From NCBI GenBank assembly GCA_018666155.1, contig JABJAH010000014.1:1-45658 (forward strand): a DNA stretch of 45,658 nucleotides, given 5' to 3'. Shown piece after piece: positions 1-10,373 of this stretch (position 1 is its first letter; each line of letters begins with the position of its first letter). This DNA comes from Rhodospirillaceae bacterium. Lineage in GTDB: Bacteria; Pseudomonadota; Alphaproteobacteria; Rhodospirillales; Rhodospirillaceae. Both the position numbers and the translations under genes were made by a program. The notes below the pieces were generated by a model. That model saw nothing but the letters and a program-made list of their open reading frames with translations. It searched no databases and was not told where the DNA came from.

Positions 1-132
1 ACGACTGGGGACTCAACGACGTTTGGATCGCCGAAGACTGGGGACTCAACGACGTTTGGATCGCCGACGACTGGGGACTCAACGACGTTTGGATCGCCCA
101 CGACTGGAGACTCAACGACATTTGTGTCGCCG
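1..132 (+). repeat. 33-bp tandem repeat, 4 copies, inside adhesin gene
   Basis: Four head-to-tail 33-base units start at 1, 34, 67 and 100. Each encodes an 11-residue unit close to TTGDSTTFGSP. The first three differ by only one or two bases and the fourth is more divergent. The array runs off the left edge, so the copy number is unknown. Because 33 is a multiple of three, gain or loss of units would change protein length without shifting the frame. Confidence 0.95.
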
Positions 133-3100
133 ACGACACCAACGACTGTATCGCCGACGACACCTACGTCCACTTTCACGCCAACGACGCCTTTGACACC
201 GAATAGGCCTTTGATACCGACGACACCTTTGACACCAACTACACCTTTGGCACCAACGACGCCTTTGGCGCCGACGACTAATAATGACCCCACGAGCAAT
301 AATAACGATAACGATAACGATAACGATAATGATAATGATGACGTTGTTCCGATTGTACCGTCCAACATTAGCGTTCAATCTCTATCTTCAGTTATCAGTG
401 ATGCGCCAGGCAGTTCATCTAATAACGCCATATTTGAAATCACTCGAAGTAGTGCTGACCTCTCAACTACGGTAACGGTCAATTTTACGACGGCTAACGG
501 CACGGCTATTGCGGGACAGGATTATGCTGCAACTGCCGGTTCAGTGACGTTTGGTCCAGGTGAGACCACGAAGACTGTTACTGTGCCCATAATAGTTGAT
601 GATGCAGAGAATTTTAGTGAAGGCGAAGAGTCGTTCTTCTTGAGAATTTCGTCAAATGCACCCGCGACAGACGTCATAATTAATAATGTTGAGGTTGGTG
701 TAACTATCGGTGCTGATATTCTTCCAGCGCTGTCTTTATCTGTAGATAAAAACACCGTGAGAGACAGTGGTGAAGTAGTCATAAACTACACTGTTACCCG
801 TTCAGGATCATCGCTGCGTGATGTAACATTTAGTCTAGATACCAGTGGTACTGCCACACCGGGTGTGGATTTTGATATCTCTTCGCTTAGCGGTACGATT
901 GCGGCTGGAGAAACGACGGCTTCCGGCGTCATAACTATTTTTACCGACGCGACAGGTTCGTCGCCTGAATTAGCTGAAGACATACAATTAAGTCTAATCG
1001 CTGGTGATGGTGCCACCATCGCTGCAGGTGGCGGTTCTGTTGTTATCACCATCGAGGCAGACTCTTCCGAACCCGATGTAGACTCTTCCGCGCCCACAAT
1101 TTCGATCACAACAGATGTGAAAATAGTAGATGAGGGTGCTTTTGTTGTCTTAACATTTAGTCGTGGCGGCGATACCACGGTAGCAGCAGGTGGCTCTTAT
1201 TCGATAAACGGTGCCGATATAACCGCCGAAGACTTTTCGGCGGGAGCGCTTGGTGGTTCCATCTTTTTCGCACCGGGTGAGCTGACCCAGACCGTCACTC
1301 TTGGTATTGCCACCGACGGTATGGCTGAGTCGGCTGAAACGTTTACTGTCGAGTTAATAAATGATCCAGGCACGGTCCTTGGTGAGCCTTCTTTTGCAAC
1401 CGTAACGATCAGTGAATCTCTTGCCCTCCCTGACAGCGAATCTCTTGACCTTCCGAAAATTTCTATCGGCAACATCGTTATATCCGATGCGAGCCCCGGC
1501 TCAGCGGTTCTCGCGGTTTCCTTGTCAGAAACTTCTGCCGCCGACGTAACCGTCAGTTTTTCAACGACTGATGGTTCAGCTATCGCCGGCGAAGACTATT
1601 CAGCAACAAGTGGAGTCTTGACTATTCCTGCCGGGCAAACGACCGGTTCAATATCTGTTCAGATATTAGCTGATGACACGTCGTCTGGCTCTGGAGGTCC
1701 CGAAGAATTTTCGGTGGTACTTTCTTCACCTGTAGGCGCTATTCTCAGTAATGAGTCCATTGGTGTTGTTACTATTTCAGCAGATGATGTTGCCCCTATA
1801 GATGCCGTTACTCCTACAGATGACGTTGCTCCTACGGATGCCGTTGCTCCAGTTGTTGCACCTATCGTTGCCCCCACAATTACAAATAATAACCCGATAG
1901 CTACCGGCGTCGCCTCTGGTAAATATATGCAGTTTGACGGTCTAAATGACTACGTGTTGAGCAACAGTAATGTAACTGTAACCTCGCATACTGTTGAGGC
2001 GTGGTTTAGGTCAGGCAAAGAATCAGGACTTCGGCCTATTGTTAACCTTAGCAACGGTAGCGGTAGTGAGCAGTCTAGTGTATTCCTAAATAATGGTGTG
2101 TTGACCGTTAAAGTTATGGACACCTCGGGCAATGCTTTGCAACTGGCGTCCTCTGTCACCGTTAACGACCAGTTTTGGCATCACGTTGCCTATACATTCG
2201 ATGCTACATCAAACAAATTGAGATTGTATGTCGACGGTGTTGAAGACACTGGCGCAACACTCGTGACCACTCAAAGCGACGACCTAGACTTTTCTATCAC
2301 TGGGCTTGTTGATGTCGGCTCTGACGGCACTCATTTTTTTCGTGGCGGGGTTGATGAAATACGTGTTTGGGATACGGTTCGGGAGCCTTCACAAATCTCG
2401 ACGGCCGCTTTCAGCACAACCGGTGGGAATGAAGCAAACCTCCTGATTTCCTACGACTTTGAGAATTTAAGCGGTACTACCGTGCCTAATCTTGTCTCTG
2501 GTGGAAGTGCTTTGAATGGCACGGGTTCCGGTGGAGTAGGTACCATTCCATCGGCCAACGTTCTGGTGTTCGACAATACTAATTATGTTGATACGGGTAT
2601 TAGTCAGTTGCCAACCAGTTTCACTATTTCTGCTTGGTTTGCGGGAGCCAAAAATTCAGGTGACGATCAGATTATTCTCGCTAAACACCCTGATGGTGCA
2701 ACTATTGCTAACGGCGATTTCGCTCTCATCTACAATGAGGGCACAAGCACTTTAGAATTTCGGATGGGTAACGGTAGTTCTACCAATGAGATATCAGTTG
2801 CTTCAGTAGAGCCCGAAATGTGGATCCATGTGACGGCGACCTATGACAGTTCCGATGGATCTATGGGTTTATTTATTAACGGATCTTCAGTAGGTAGCGC
2901 GACGCTGACCAGCAATAATAGACAGGTCAATAATGATGACATCCTGATCGGTCGCTTGACTGACAATGTTAAGCTTCACGATTTCGAGGGCGCTATCCGC
3001 GATGTTGCGATCTTCAGCAAGGTTCTGAGTCCATCGTCGATCGCTTCATTGCCCGCATCCAGCTCCATTATTACAAGTGACTCCTTAGTAGCCTACTATC

Positions 3101-6100
3101 CGTTCACTGAAGGAGGTGGTGTAACGGTCAACGATGCCACGGGCCGTAGCGATGGCACTATCGTTGGGTCATCTACAAATAATTTTTGGTTCTTCGACTA
3201 TCCGCCGGTGGGCAAAGGGAGTTCGCTCCAAGTGCTCGAAGATACTCCCCTTCGGTTCTTTGTTTCTGCATTTGACCCCGATGGTGACTCTAAGTTTGTC
3301 TCAGCAACCAACGGCTCAAACGGATTAACGTCCATTGGTGACGGTGGAATTTTTTATACGCCAAATGCTAATTTTAACGGGAATGATACGGTTACTGTCA
3401 CGATAACCGATCCTAAGGGTGGCACTACCACTCAGACCGTAAACATTACGGTCTCATCTGTGAATGATGCGCCTATGCTTTCCGGGTCAGCTACCTTGTC
3501 ATCGATCCTAAAGGACACTGCTAATCCACCCGGTCAAACTATTTCCACTCTCTTTTCATCTCTCTATTCAGATGCTGATAGTAATGCGTTTGTTGGCGTT
3601 GCGGTGGTGGTCAACCCGGAGGTCTCAAGTCAAGGTGTCTGGCAATTTAGTACCACTACAGGCTCTACATGGGTTTCGATCGGTTCGGCAAGCTCTAGTA
3701 GTTCAGTATTACTCAGTTCATCCACCCAAATTCGTTTCTTGCCAGCATCTGACTATGCCGGAACACCTACGCCGATACAGGTGCTAGCCATTGATTCTAA
3801 TTATAGCGGCGCATTTTCAACAGACTCAGAGGGTGGGATAGTAACCACTGACACCACTTACTCAGGTGGTGCGTCAGTATTTAGTGCGGGGCCTGTTGCG
3901 CTCGGAACCACGGTCACCGAGCAGCCTGTCCCGTTTGCAGGAAACTCAGCAAAATTTGACGGTAACGACTTTATTAAGGTTTCCGATAGCAGCGATCTCG
4001 ATGGGGGCGGCAGTAATTTCACAGTTTCTGCTTGGATTAAACCGAGCGGTGTAAGTGGATTGCAGACTATATTCGCCCACACTACCGGTTCGTCAGCGAA
4101 CGGTTATTCTTTCCGCCTTAAGAACAGTGAACTTGAAATTGAGTTTTTCGGGGGATCTACAGTGGCATCCACGGGCGCTGGGATAACTGCTGGGGCGTGG
4201 TCCCATGTCGCTATTTCTGTCAGCGGAACCAGTGCTTCCTTTTACGTTAATGGTGCGTTGGTCGATAGCGCGACTGGCCTAACGATTGGGTCAGATAACG
4301 ATGATGATCCTGTGTTTATCGGTGCTGACTCCAGCAACGGTGCGGATCCGGTGAACGGTTTCACCGGCTTGATCGATGAAGTGGTGAATTGGGATCTGGC
4401 TCTGACCTCAAGCAACATTAATACTGTCTTTAGCGGGAAATTAGACGGAGGTATTAGTGGTGCACGTGGGCGGTGGGGTTTTGATGAAGGTAACGGCGAT
4501 ATCTATGTTAATTACTTCGATGCTGATCAGTTCGGAAAAGGCAATGATGGAGATAGCGGAGTCATCCGGTCAGATGAGTCTGCGCCGGTAAAATCGAGCT
4601 CAAAGTTTGAACTCTACGCATTAGAAGACACGACTATGACCATTCAATTGGGTGGGGTTGATCCGGACAGCGACTCACTCATCATAACTATCCAGGCCGT
4701 GCCGACTAGCGGTACCTTGTATCAAACTACTGATGGAGGCTCTAAGGGCGCTGCTATTTCTGCTGGTGATACGGTTACGAATGCTAACGGCTTAATAATT
4801 TATGAACCGGTTATTAATAATAAAGGTGATGATATAGCGAGCTTCACCTTTCGCTTAAATGACTCTAGTACTGATCCGGTAGATCAGGTTGTTGACATCA
4901 GTTTACAGTCTGTCGACGACCCGGTTTTACTGTCGACTGTATCTGCGCTCATCTACAGAGATGGCGACGGTGCGGTCATCATTGACGCCGGGTCGACTGT
5001 TACTGATGTTGATACATCACTATATGACGCTGGAGGTGGTGGTACCTTGAAGGTCCAGATCACTACCAACAACACCGCAGATGACCGTTTAACCATAAAG
5101 AATGTTGGCACGTCGGCTGGGCAGATTGGAGTATCTGGCTCCAACGTAACCTTTGCCGGCAATGTAATAGGGACCTTTACAGGCGGGACAGGGACCGCAG
5201 CTTTGGTCGTCACATTTACTAGCTCTGCGACATTGGCTGCTGTTGAGGAGCTTATTCAGAATATTCAGTTTTCGAATGTGGGTTCATCGGAAACTGCTAG
5301 TAAAAATGTTACGATCACGTTGACGGAAGGCAGTGTTAACGAGTCTGTCACCACCGTACAGGTAAGCATGAACCCTGCTGCTGTTGCTTTTGATGGCGAT
5401 ACCAATGGCAACTGGTTTACGGCAGCAAATTGGAGTGGCGACACACTGCCCGGGGCGACGGATGAGGTCACTATTTCTGGGTCTTCGTCAGACGTGTCAT
5501 TTAATAACAGCAGCTCTAGCGCCACAATCAGAAAACTGGCCATGAGCGATTCTTCGGAACTAAATATAGCAAATGGAACTCTTGTGGTCAGTAATGCCGT
5601 CACGACTACTGCCGCGAATATTATATTAGTTGACGGTGGCGCGACGCTTACTTCTGGTGGTCCGATTTCTAACGCTGGTACCATTCAAATTGGCGGCACT
5701 TCATCATCGGGCGTTCTAAATGGGACTGGAATTCTTGACAACACGGGGACCGTTAAAGCGCTACAGGGAAGTATTGATATTGCGACGTTCAATAATAAGT
5801 CTGGGGGTGTTCTAGAGGTCGCCAATGCCACCAGCGCTGCTTTCACCATCTCCAGCTCGACTTTCAATAATCAATCAGGTGCGACGATTACAATTATTGG
5901 TGGGACAGCGGTGAATGGACAACTACAGCTATCCAACACAACATTGATCAATGATGGCTTGATCACAATGACGGACTCCGGAGGCGCCGGTGAAGCTCGT
6001 GTTTCAAATAACTCAGGAGGCATCACCAACAATAGTACTATTCAAACACTCGTTGGTAGCGGAGGAGGCGAACGGTTTATCAGCGCACCGGTCTTGAACA

Positions 6101-8559
6101 ACGGAACCTTTGATCTTGACACTGACACGACATTTACGAGCGACATTAGCCATCAAGGGGGTGGGGCGTTTGATGTTGCAGCTGAAACGGATGTCAAATT
6201 CTCCGGTAATGCTCTGAACGCTAATGGCGGCACGTTTACCTTTGGTAGCGGTGCTGAGCTGATTTTCGTCAATAGCACATTCAGTATCAATTCCAACACT
6301 ACACTTGGGTCTAACGGTACACTCAATCTTGGAGACTCGAGCGGTAATAACGGCAATGTCGGGGGTACATCAACGTTAACCGTTCAGGGTGTGCTGCATG
6401 CCAATAGGGGTGAAATCTCCGCACCACTGATCCTCGATGGCGGGGCCGCACTATTTCTCACAGCTGGCACTGAGAATATTATGACCGTTAGTGGCGGTGT
6501 AAATATCAATACCGGTGCTGTTTTCGAAGTGCGGGGTGCTTCTGGTTCGGCCGCGTTAAATATTTCCGGTGCGGTTACCAATGCAGGTACTATCCGGCTG
6601 AGCTCTACCACATCAGACGATGCGGCCCTTGATCTAGGTTCCGGCGCCAGCATTACAAATACCGGTACTATTGAAGTTTTATCGGGTGAGGGTGGCTCGC
6701 GGGTCATATCGGGCGGAACCATCAATAATAGTTCCGGGGGATCTATCAACGTTAATTCGGATTTATCAATAGGGTCTGATATTAACGTAAACCAAGGCTC
6801 CTCTTTTACGGTCGCTAGCGGTATCGATTTCACACTTTCAAGCAATGCGACAATGCAAGTCAATGCGGGTATTTCCGGTTCTGGAGATTTCATAAACACC
6901 GGTACAATTTCTATCAATGACTCTGCCGGTGCCAGTACAGTTGGTAGCCTGAGCAACCTATCTGGCAGTGCGCTATTGCTTGATTCGGGCGTTTCTGGAG
7001 TTACGTCTTTTACTAGTGCCGGTAGCATTGCGAATGCTGGCAATATCGTCTTTGGGTCGGGAAATGACGGCTCGATTTCTCTGACGGTGACTTCTGGGAC
7101 CCTAGATAATACGGGTACAATTCAGATTAAAGATTCTTCCTCAAACACAAATACAATTACTGCGTCGATTAATAATTCCGGTACGCTTGATATTGATGAA
7201 GATGTTACAATTAACATGAATTCTGGCGATTTTGATCAATTGTCTGGTGGAATTATTGATGTGGGAACTAATTCTACGTTGCAATTTACAGGAACGAGTA
7301 CAGCAACTGACACTATCGATTTTCAATCTAGCGGTCAGGTAACTGTTCGGTCTGGTTCAACAGTTGACACTAATGGCCTGAATGTCACTAACGATGGCAG
7401 CATGACTATAAATGGAACCTTCCAAACAGAGGGTGGAGATTTCACCAACAATAGTAACGGCAATCTTACTGGGTTCGCTAATCTTGTTCTCGGTGGGGGT
7501 AGTTTCACGAATAACGGAACCAGCGACGGCGGCAGTTCGCCCGGCTTGTTCGTCATTGAAGGTGGCGATGCTATCTTTGGAATTACAAGCAAGACCATCA
7601 TAGAACTCGGCGGCACGGACAATATTGATTACGATATAAATCGCTTCGGCCAGAATCTAAAAATGGGTGGTGTGCTAGATGTCTTGTCTTGGGATGACTT
7701 TGAGGCATCAGCGGGAGATCGCTTCAGCGTTATAGAATGGGGTAGCAGCTCTGGAATCTTTCACGAAATCCAAGGCTTGGATGCTTGGGGCGATGTCGCG
7801 TTAGATGTTACTTTCACCGATACCGGTCTGACTCTAACGGCCCGCGAGGTCACCCATCAAGGTGACGGAAATGCAGATGTATACATTGGAACGAGTGCAA
7901 ATGACGTAATGGTGTCGCTTGGCGGTGCCGATAAGTTGAACGGCGGCGGCGGTAGTGACTTACTGCTCGGCGGTGAGGGCGATGATATGCTTTCAGGCGG
8001 CGCAGGCGATGACCGTCTTATTGGCGGCCTCGGTACAGATACCGCTGATTATTCCGGATCTTCTTTCGGTGTAACTGTAGATCTGGAAAATGGCGAAGGC
8101 CTAGATGGCGAGGGCGGGGTCGATACCCTCATCTCCATAGAGAATCTTATCGGTTCTGATCATGAAGATGTGTTTATCAGCAACGCCCGAGACAACGTCA
8201 TGATTGGTGGCGAGGGCTCAGATACATTTATCTTCAACGCTGTTGATGGCGGCGATGACTTGATTGAAGATTTTACTTCCGGAGAAGACAGCGTCATCCT
8301 CTCTGCTAGCGCCTTTGGCTTCAATGCCGGTACAGCGGAAGAGGGAGTGAACTTCTCGACCATAGAAGGTGGCTACGATGGCACCAATGCGGGTGACAAC
8401 ACCGCCCATGCTGCTGGCAATGCCTCTCTGGTTTACTCGGAAGACGATAGCGCCTTGTACTATGACGAGAACGGCAAAGATGAGGATGGTTATTCCGTCG
8501 TTGCCACCTTGCAGCCGGGTGCGGGTATTGTCGCGGATGATATCCACTTCGCGGCTTAA
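1..8559 (+). CDS. Giant RTX-type secreted adhesin (5' end outside window)
   Basis: The reading frame is open from base 1 to the TAA at 8557, so at least 2,852 residues are present and the true start lies upstream; the GTG at 124 is only an internal codon. Order seen: Thr/Pro/Gly/Ser repeats (1-290), an Asn-Asp run (304-345), about four Calx-beta-like domains (about 360-1790), two LamG/concanavalin-like domains (about 1915-3170), a cadherin-like domain ending VNDAP (about 3200-3475), a third LamG (about 3930-4500), further cadherin-like modules (about 4600-5370), a long NTGTI-type beta-solenoid (about 5385-7860), RTX nonapeptides such as GGEGDDMLSG (about 7915-8055) and a C-terminal tail typical of type I secretion substrates. 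Such proteins are exported by a type I system and bind calcium and surfaces. No secretion genes are in view. It looks more AT-rich than its neighbours. Confidence 0.9.
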   Translation, partial: TTGDSTTFGSPKTGDSTTFGSPTTGDSTTFGSPTTGDSTTFVSPTTPTTVSPTTPTSTFTPTTPLTPNRPLIPTTPLTPTTPLAPTTPLAPTTNNDPTSNNNDNDNDNDNDNDDVVPIVPSNISVQSLSSVISDAPGSSSNNAIFEITRSSADLSTTVTVNFTTANGTAIAGQDYAATAGSVTFGPGETTKTVTVPIIVDDAENFSEGEESFFLRISSNAPATDVIINNVEVGVTIGADILPALSLSVDKNTVRDSGEVVINYTVTRSGSSLRDVTFSLDTSGTATPGVDFDISSLSGTIAAGETTASGVITIFTDATGSSPELAEDIQLSLIAGDGATIAAGGGSVVITIEADSSEPDVDSSAPTISITTDVKIVDEGAFVVLTFSRGGDTTVAAGGSYSINGADITAEDFSAGALGGSIFFAPGELTQTVTLGIATDGMAESAETFTVELINDPGTVLGEPSFATVTISESLALPDSESLDLPKISIGNIVISDASPGSAVLAVSLSETSAADVTVSFSTTDGSAIAGEDYSATSGVLTIPAGQTTGSISVQILADDTSSGSGGPEEFSVVLSSPVGAILSNESIGVVTISADDVAPIDAVTPTDDVAPTDAVAPVVAPIVAPTITNNNPIATGVASGKYMQFDGLNDYVLSNSNVTVTSHTVEAWFRSGKESGLRPIVNLSNGSGSEQSSVFLNNGVLTVKVMDTSGNALQLASSVTVNDQFWHHVAYTFDATSNKLRLYVDGVEDTGATLVTTQSDDLDFSITGLVDVGSDGTHFFRGGVDEIRVWDTVREPSQISTAAFSTTGGNEANLLISYDFENLSGTTVPNLVSGGSALNGTGSGGVGTIPSANVLVFDNTNYVDTGISQLPTSFTISAWFAGAKNSGDDQIILAKHPDGATIANGDFALIYNEGTSTLEFRMGNGSSTNEISVASVEPEMWIHVTATYDSSDGSMGLFINGSSVGSATLTSNNRQVNNDDILIGRLTDNVKLHDFEGAIRDVAIFSKVLSPSSIASLPASSSIITSDSLVAYYPFTEGGGVTVNDATGRSDGTIVGSSTNNFWFFDYPPVGKGSSLQVLEDTPLRFFVSAFDPDGDSKFVSATNGSNGLTSIGDGGIFYTPNANFNGNDTVTVTITDPKGGTTTQTVNITVSSVNDAPMLSGSATLSSILKDTANPPGQTISTLFSSLYSDADSNAFVGVAVVVNPEVSSQGVWQFSTTTGSTWVSIGSASSSSSVLLSSSTQIRFLPASDYAGTPTPIQVLAIDSNYSGAFSTDSEGGIVTTDTTYSGGASVFSAGPVALGTTVTEQPVPFAGNSAKFDGNDFIKVSDSSDLDGGGSNFTVSAWIKPSGVSGLQTIFAHTTGSSANGYSFRLKNSELEIEFFGGSTVASTGAGITAGAWSHVAISVSGTSASFYVNGALVDSATGLTIGSDNDDDPVFIGADSSNGADPVNGFTGLIDEVVNWDLALTSSNINTVFSGKLDGGISGARGRWGFDEGNGDIYVNYFDADQFGKGNDGDSGVIRSDESAPVKSSSKFELYALEDTTMTIQLGGVDPDSDSLIITIQAVPTSGTLYQTTDGGSKGAAISAGDTVTNANGLIIYEPVINNKGDDIASFTFRLNDSSTDPVDQVVDISLQSVDDPVLLSTVSALIYRDGDGAVIIDAGSTVTDVDTSLYDAGGGGTLKVQITTNNTADDRLTIKNVGTSAGQIGVSGSNVTFAGNVIGTFTGGTGTAALVVTFTSSATLAAVEELIQNIQFSNVGSSETASKNVTITLTEGSVNESVTTVQVSMNPAAVAFDGDTNGNWFTAANWSGDTLPGATDEVTISGSSSDVSFNNSSSSATIRKLAMSDSSELNIANGTLVVSNAVTTTAANIILVDGGATLTSGGPISNAGTIQIGGTSSSGVLNGTGILDNTGTVKALQGSIDIATFNNKSGGVLEVANATSAAFTISSSTFNNQSGATITIIGGTAVNGQLQLSNTTLINDGLITMTDSGGAGEARVSNNSGGITNNSTIQTLVGSGGGERFISAPVLNNGTFDLDTDTTFTSDISHQGGGAFDVAAETDVKFSGNALNANGGTFTFGSGAELIFVNSTFSINSNTTLGSNGTLNLGDSSGNNGNVGGTSTLTVQGVLHANRGEISAPLILDGGAALFLTAGTENIMTVSGGVNINTGAVFEVRGASGSAALNISGAVTNAGTIRLSSTTSDDAALDLGSGASITNTGTIEVLSGEGGSRVISGGTINNSSGGSINVNSDLSIGSDINVNQGSSFTVASGIDFTLSSNATMQVNAGISGSGDFINTGTISINDSAGASTVGSLSNLSGSALLLDSGVSGVTSFTSAGSIANAGNIVFGSGNDGSISLTVTSGTLDNTGTIQIKDSSSNTNTITASINNSGTLDIDEDVTINMNSGDFDQLSGGIIDVGTNSTLQFTGTSTATDTIDFQSSGQVTVRSGSTVDTNGLNVTNDGSMTINGTFQTEGGDFTNNSNGNLTGFANLVLGGGSFTNNGTSDGGSSPGLFVIEGGDAIFGITSKTIIELGGTDNIDYDINRFGQNLKMGGVLDVLSWDDFEASAGDRFSVIEWGSSSGIFHEIQGLDAWGDVALDVTFTDTGLTLTAREVTHQGDGNADVYIGTSANDVMVSLGGADKLNGGGGSDLLLGGEGDDMLSGGAGDDRLIGGLGTDTADYSGSSFGVTVDLENGEGLDGEGGVDTLISIENLIGSDHEDVFISNARDNVMIGGEGSDTFIFNAVDGGDDLIEDFTSGEDSVILSASAFGFNAGTAEEGVNFSTIEGGYDGTNAGDNTAHAAGNASLVYSEDDSALYYDENGKDEDGYSVVATLQPGAGIVADDIHFAA
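187..276 (+). repeat. 18-bp tandem repeat, 5 degenerate copies
   Basis: Five 18-base units start at 187, 205, 223, 241 and 259. They encode variants of TPLTPT (TPLTPN, RPLIPT, TPLTPT, TPLAPT, TPLAPT). The result is a Thr/Pro-rich, probably extended linker between the 33-bp array and the Asn-Asp run of the adhesin. Confidence 0.9.
304..339 (+). repeat. 6-bp AAYGAT repeat, 6 copies
   Basis: Six copies of the hexamer AACGAT/AATGAT encode an alternating Asn-Asp run just before the first Calx-beta-like domain. Unit changes would be in frame. The run is acidic and probably flexible. Confidence 0.9.
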
Positions 8560-8568
8560 AGCCGCCCA

Positions 8569-9369
8569 ATGATGCGATTTGCTGATCAGGTTATCTGGAT
8601 CACCGGCGCGTCATCCGGAATTGGTGAAGCGTTAGCCTACGCCTTCGCAAAAGAAGGCGCGCATCTCATACTTTCAGGGCGTCGAGATGCCGACTTGCGG
8701 CGTGTGGCGTCAGCCTGCGCAGACCGCACCGGCCAAATTCTCTGCCTCCCCTTTGACATGCTGGACGACACCGGCCGCCAGGCTGCCGTAGACAAAGTGC
8801 TCAGTCGTTTCGGTCATATCGACATGCTGGTCAATAACGCCGGAGTATCACAAAGGTCTCTCGGCAAAAATACGGACATCAGTGTCGATCGCGCGATCAT
8901 GGAACTGGATTACTTTGCCGTTATCGACCTGACCAAGCGTGTGCTTCCTCATATGCTTGAGCGTAAGTCCGGGTATCTGGTGGCCACTTCCAGTGTAGCG
9001 GGCAAGTATGGTGTACCCATGCGGACAGCTTATTCAGCGTCTAAGCATGCACTGCATGGATTCTTTGACGCGCTCCGGGCAGAACTCACAGCCTCCAACA
9101 TTGATGTTTCTCTCTTGGTTATCGCTGGCGTGCAGAGCCAGGTCTCGGTCAATGCACTTACGGGGGATGGTTCAACCTGGGGCAAGATGGACAGTATTCA
9201 GAGCAAGGGCCTGACGGCTGAAGAGTGCGCGCGCCGAGTGTTGAATGGGCTGGCCAAGAAAGAGCCCGAAATCAACGTAGGCGAGGGCAAAGCGATGACT
9301 GGGCTGCGGCTCAAACGCTTTGCACCGAAGCTCTTCAATCGTATGATGGCTAAGACGAGGACGACTTAA
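8569..9369 (+). CDS. SDR family NAD(P)-dependent oxidoreductase
   Basis: A classical short-chain dehydrogenase/reductase of 266 residues. The cofactor motif TGASSGIG is at residues 12-19 and NNAGVS at about 89-94. The active-site serines are at 141-142 and YSASK at 155-159 gives catalytic Tyr155 and Lys159. Two adjacent ATG codons (8569 and 8572) could both start it. It follows the adhesin stop by 9 bases and precedes the bicupin gene by 22, so these two metabolic genes are probably co-transcribed. Its closest visible character is the DHRS7-like SDR group; the substrate cannot be read from sequence. The family assignment is firm. Confidence 0.92.
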   Translation: MMRFADQVIWITGASSGIGEALAYAFAKEGAHLILSGRRDADLRRVASACADRTGQILCLPFDMLDDTGRQAAVDKVLSRFGHIDMLVNNAGVSQRSLGKNTDISVDRAIMELDYFAVIDLTKRVLPHMLERKSGYLVATSSVAGKYGVPMRTAYSASKHALHGFFDALRAELTASNIDVSLLVIAGVQSQVSVNALTGDGSTWGKMDSIQSKGLTAEECARRVLNGLAKKEPEINVGEGKAMTGLRLKRFAPKLFNRMMAKTRTT

Positions 9370-9391
9370 AGAACCGCGAGCGGGGGGCAAC

Positions 9392-10252
9392 ATGGCCAGA
9401 CCACATGTGGAATTTATTCAAAGCCAAATCATTCCGTTTACTCAGGGGCTCTACGGTGGGGCACGACCTGAAATTGAAACGCGCATCCTCAGTATTGATA
9501 GCGACGACGGAAGCTCGAGTACCATTTTGCGATATCCGGCAGGCTGGGCGCGCATAACTCCACATACCTTAGATGTCGATGAAGAAATCTTTGTCCTCGA
9601 AGGTGCGGTAGAGATCAATGGCCGCGCCTACGGCAAACACGCTTATGCCCATTTGCCAAAGGGCTATCTTCGCGAAAGCCATAGTTCCGCAACGGGCGCA
9701 GTGGTGTTGACGTTCTTCTCAGGCGAACCGCATGCCAGTGACAATTCCGCACCAACGGCTGATTTCGACGACCGACGGCTTATGGAGTATGTCGACACGT
9801 TGACCATGTCGCCGCACATGGGTCCGCGCAAGCATATGAATTCCGGAGACTGGGATCCGTCGGGTACCACCCACAAGAAGCTCTATGAAGAACCGGAAAC
9901 CGGTGAGCTGACCTGGCTGATCGGCATGGCGCCGGGCTGGTGGACCGCCAAAGCCGAGATTCATCCTGTTGTAGAGGAAGAGTTCGCTATTCTTGGCGAT
10001 ATTTGTTTTCCCATCGGGGTGATGCGCGATGGGGGCTATTTCTGGCGTCCCCCTGGCATTCAGCACGGCCCATTTGCGACGTGGGGAGGGGCGCTACATC
10101 TCTGCCGTTGCAAAGGCGGTCGTTTTGCCACGGATTGGCAAGATACCGATGGTCCAGATTGGAACCCGCCCTATACGCCGATCATCCCGCCTGAGTATCA
10201 GGAGTATATCGATGCCGCTGGCGAGGACTACAACCGCGAGCCTGGGTATTAG
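9392..10252 (+). CDS. Two-domain cupin protein (DUF4437-like)
   Basis: A 286-residue protein with two beta-barrel (cupin) halves. The first half has a segment around DEEIFVLEGAVEINGRAYG with the Glu/Gly pattern of cupin motif 1. The second half repeats the pattern with HPVVEEEFAILGD and ends in PGIQHGPFATWGG, with a cupin-like His. It resembles DUF4437-type bicupins, but the metal and substrate are unknown. The ATG at 9392 is preceded by a purine-rich GAGCGGGGGG stretch. It follows the SDR gene closely in the same direction, so it may act in the same pathway (inference). Confidence 0.75.
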   Translation: MARPHVEFIQSQIIPFTQGLYGGARPEIETRILSIDSDDGSSSTILRYPAGWARITPHTLDVDEEIFVLEGAVEINGRAYGKHAYAHLPKGYLRESHSSATGAVVLTFFSGEPHASDNSAPTADFDDRRLMEYVDTLTMSPHMGPRKHMNSGDWDPSGTTHKKLYEEPETGELTWLIGMAPGWWTAKAEIHPVVEEEFAILGDICFPIGVMRDGGYFWRPPGIQHGPFATWGGALHLCRCKGGRFATDWQDTDGPDWNPPYTPIIPPEYQEYIDAAGEDYNREPGY

Positions 10253-10373
10253 CTAGACTTTCCAACTACGTTTTATAGTAGCATATTTTATTAATTCTGC
10301 TTTCCATGGTGCTTGGGTCAAGTGGGGTCAGGGATAAGCCTCCGCACAATTTTGTGATTTCTCAATAAATTTA

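Noticed and set aside
6384..7043. 219-residue open frame on the minus strand inside the adhesin gene, with other long antisense frames at 5265-5684 and 786-1178
   Set aside because: The adhesin's repetitive Ser/Thr/Gly/Asn codons leave the reverse frames open. The predicted proteins are low-complexity Pro/Ser/Val-rich and lack ribosome sites.
124..8559. GTG at 124 as the adhesin's real start
   Set aside because: The frame is open through the repeats to base 1, the GTG has no ribosome site and no signal is expected there; the gene simply enters from outside the window.
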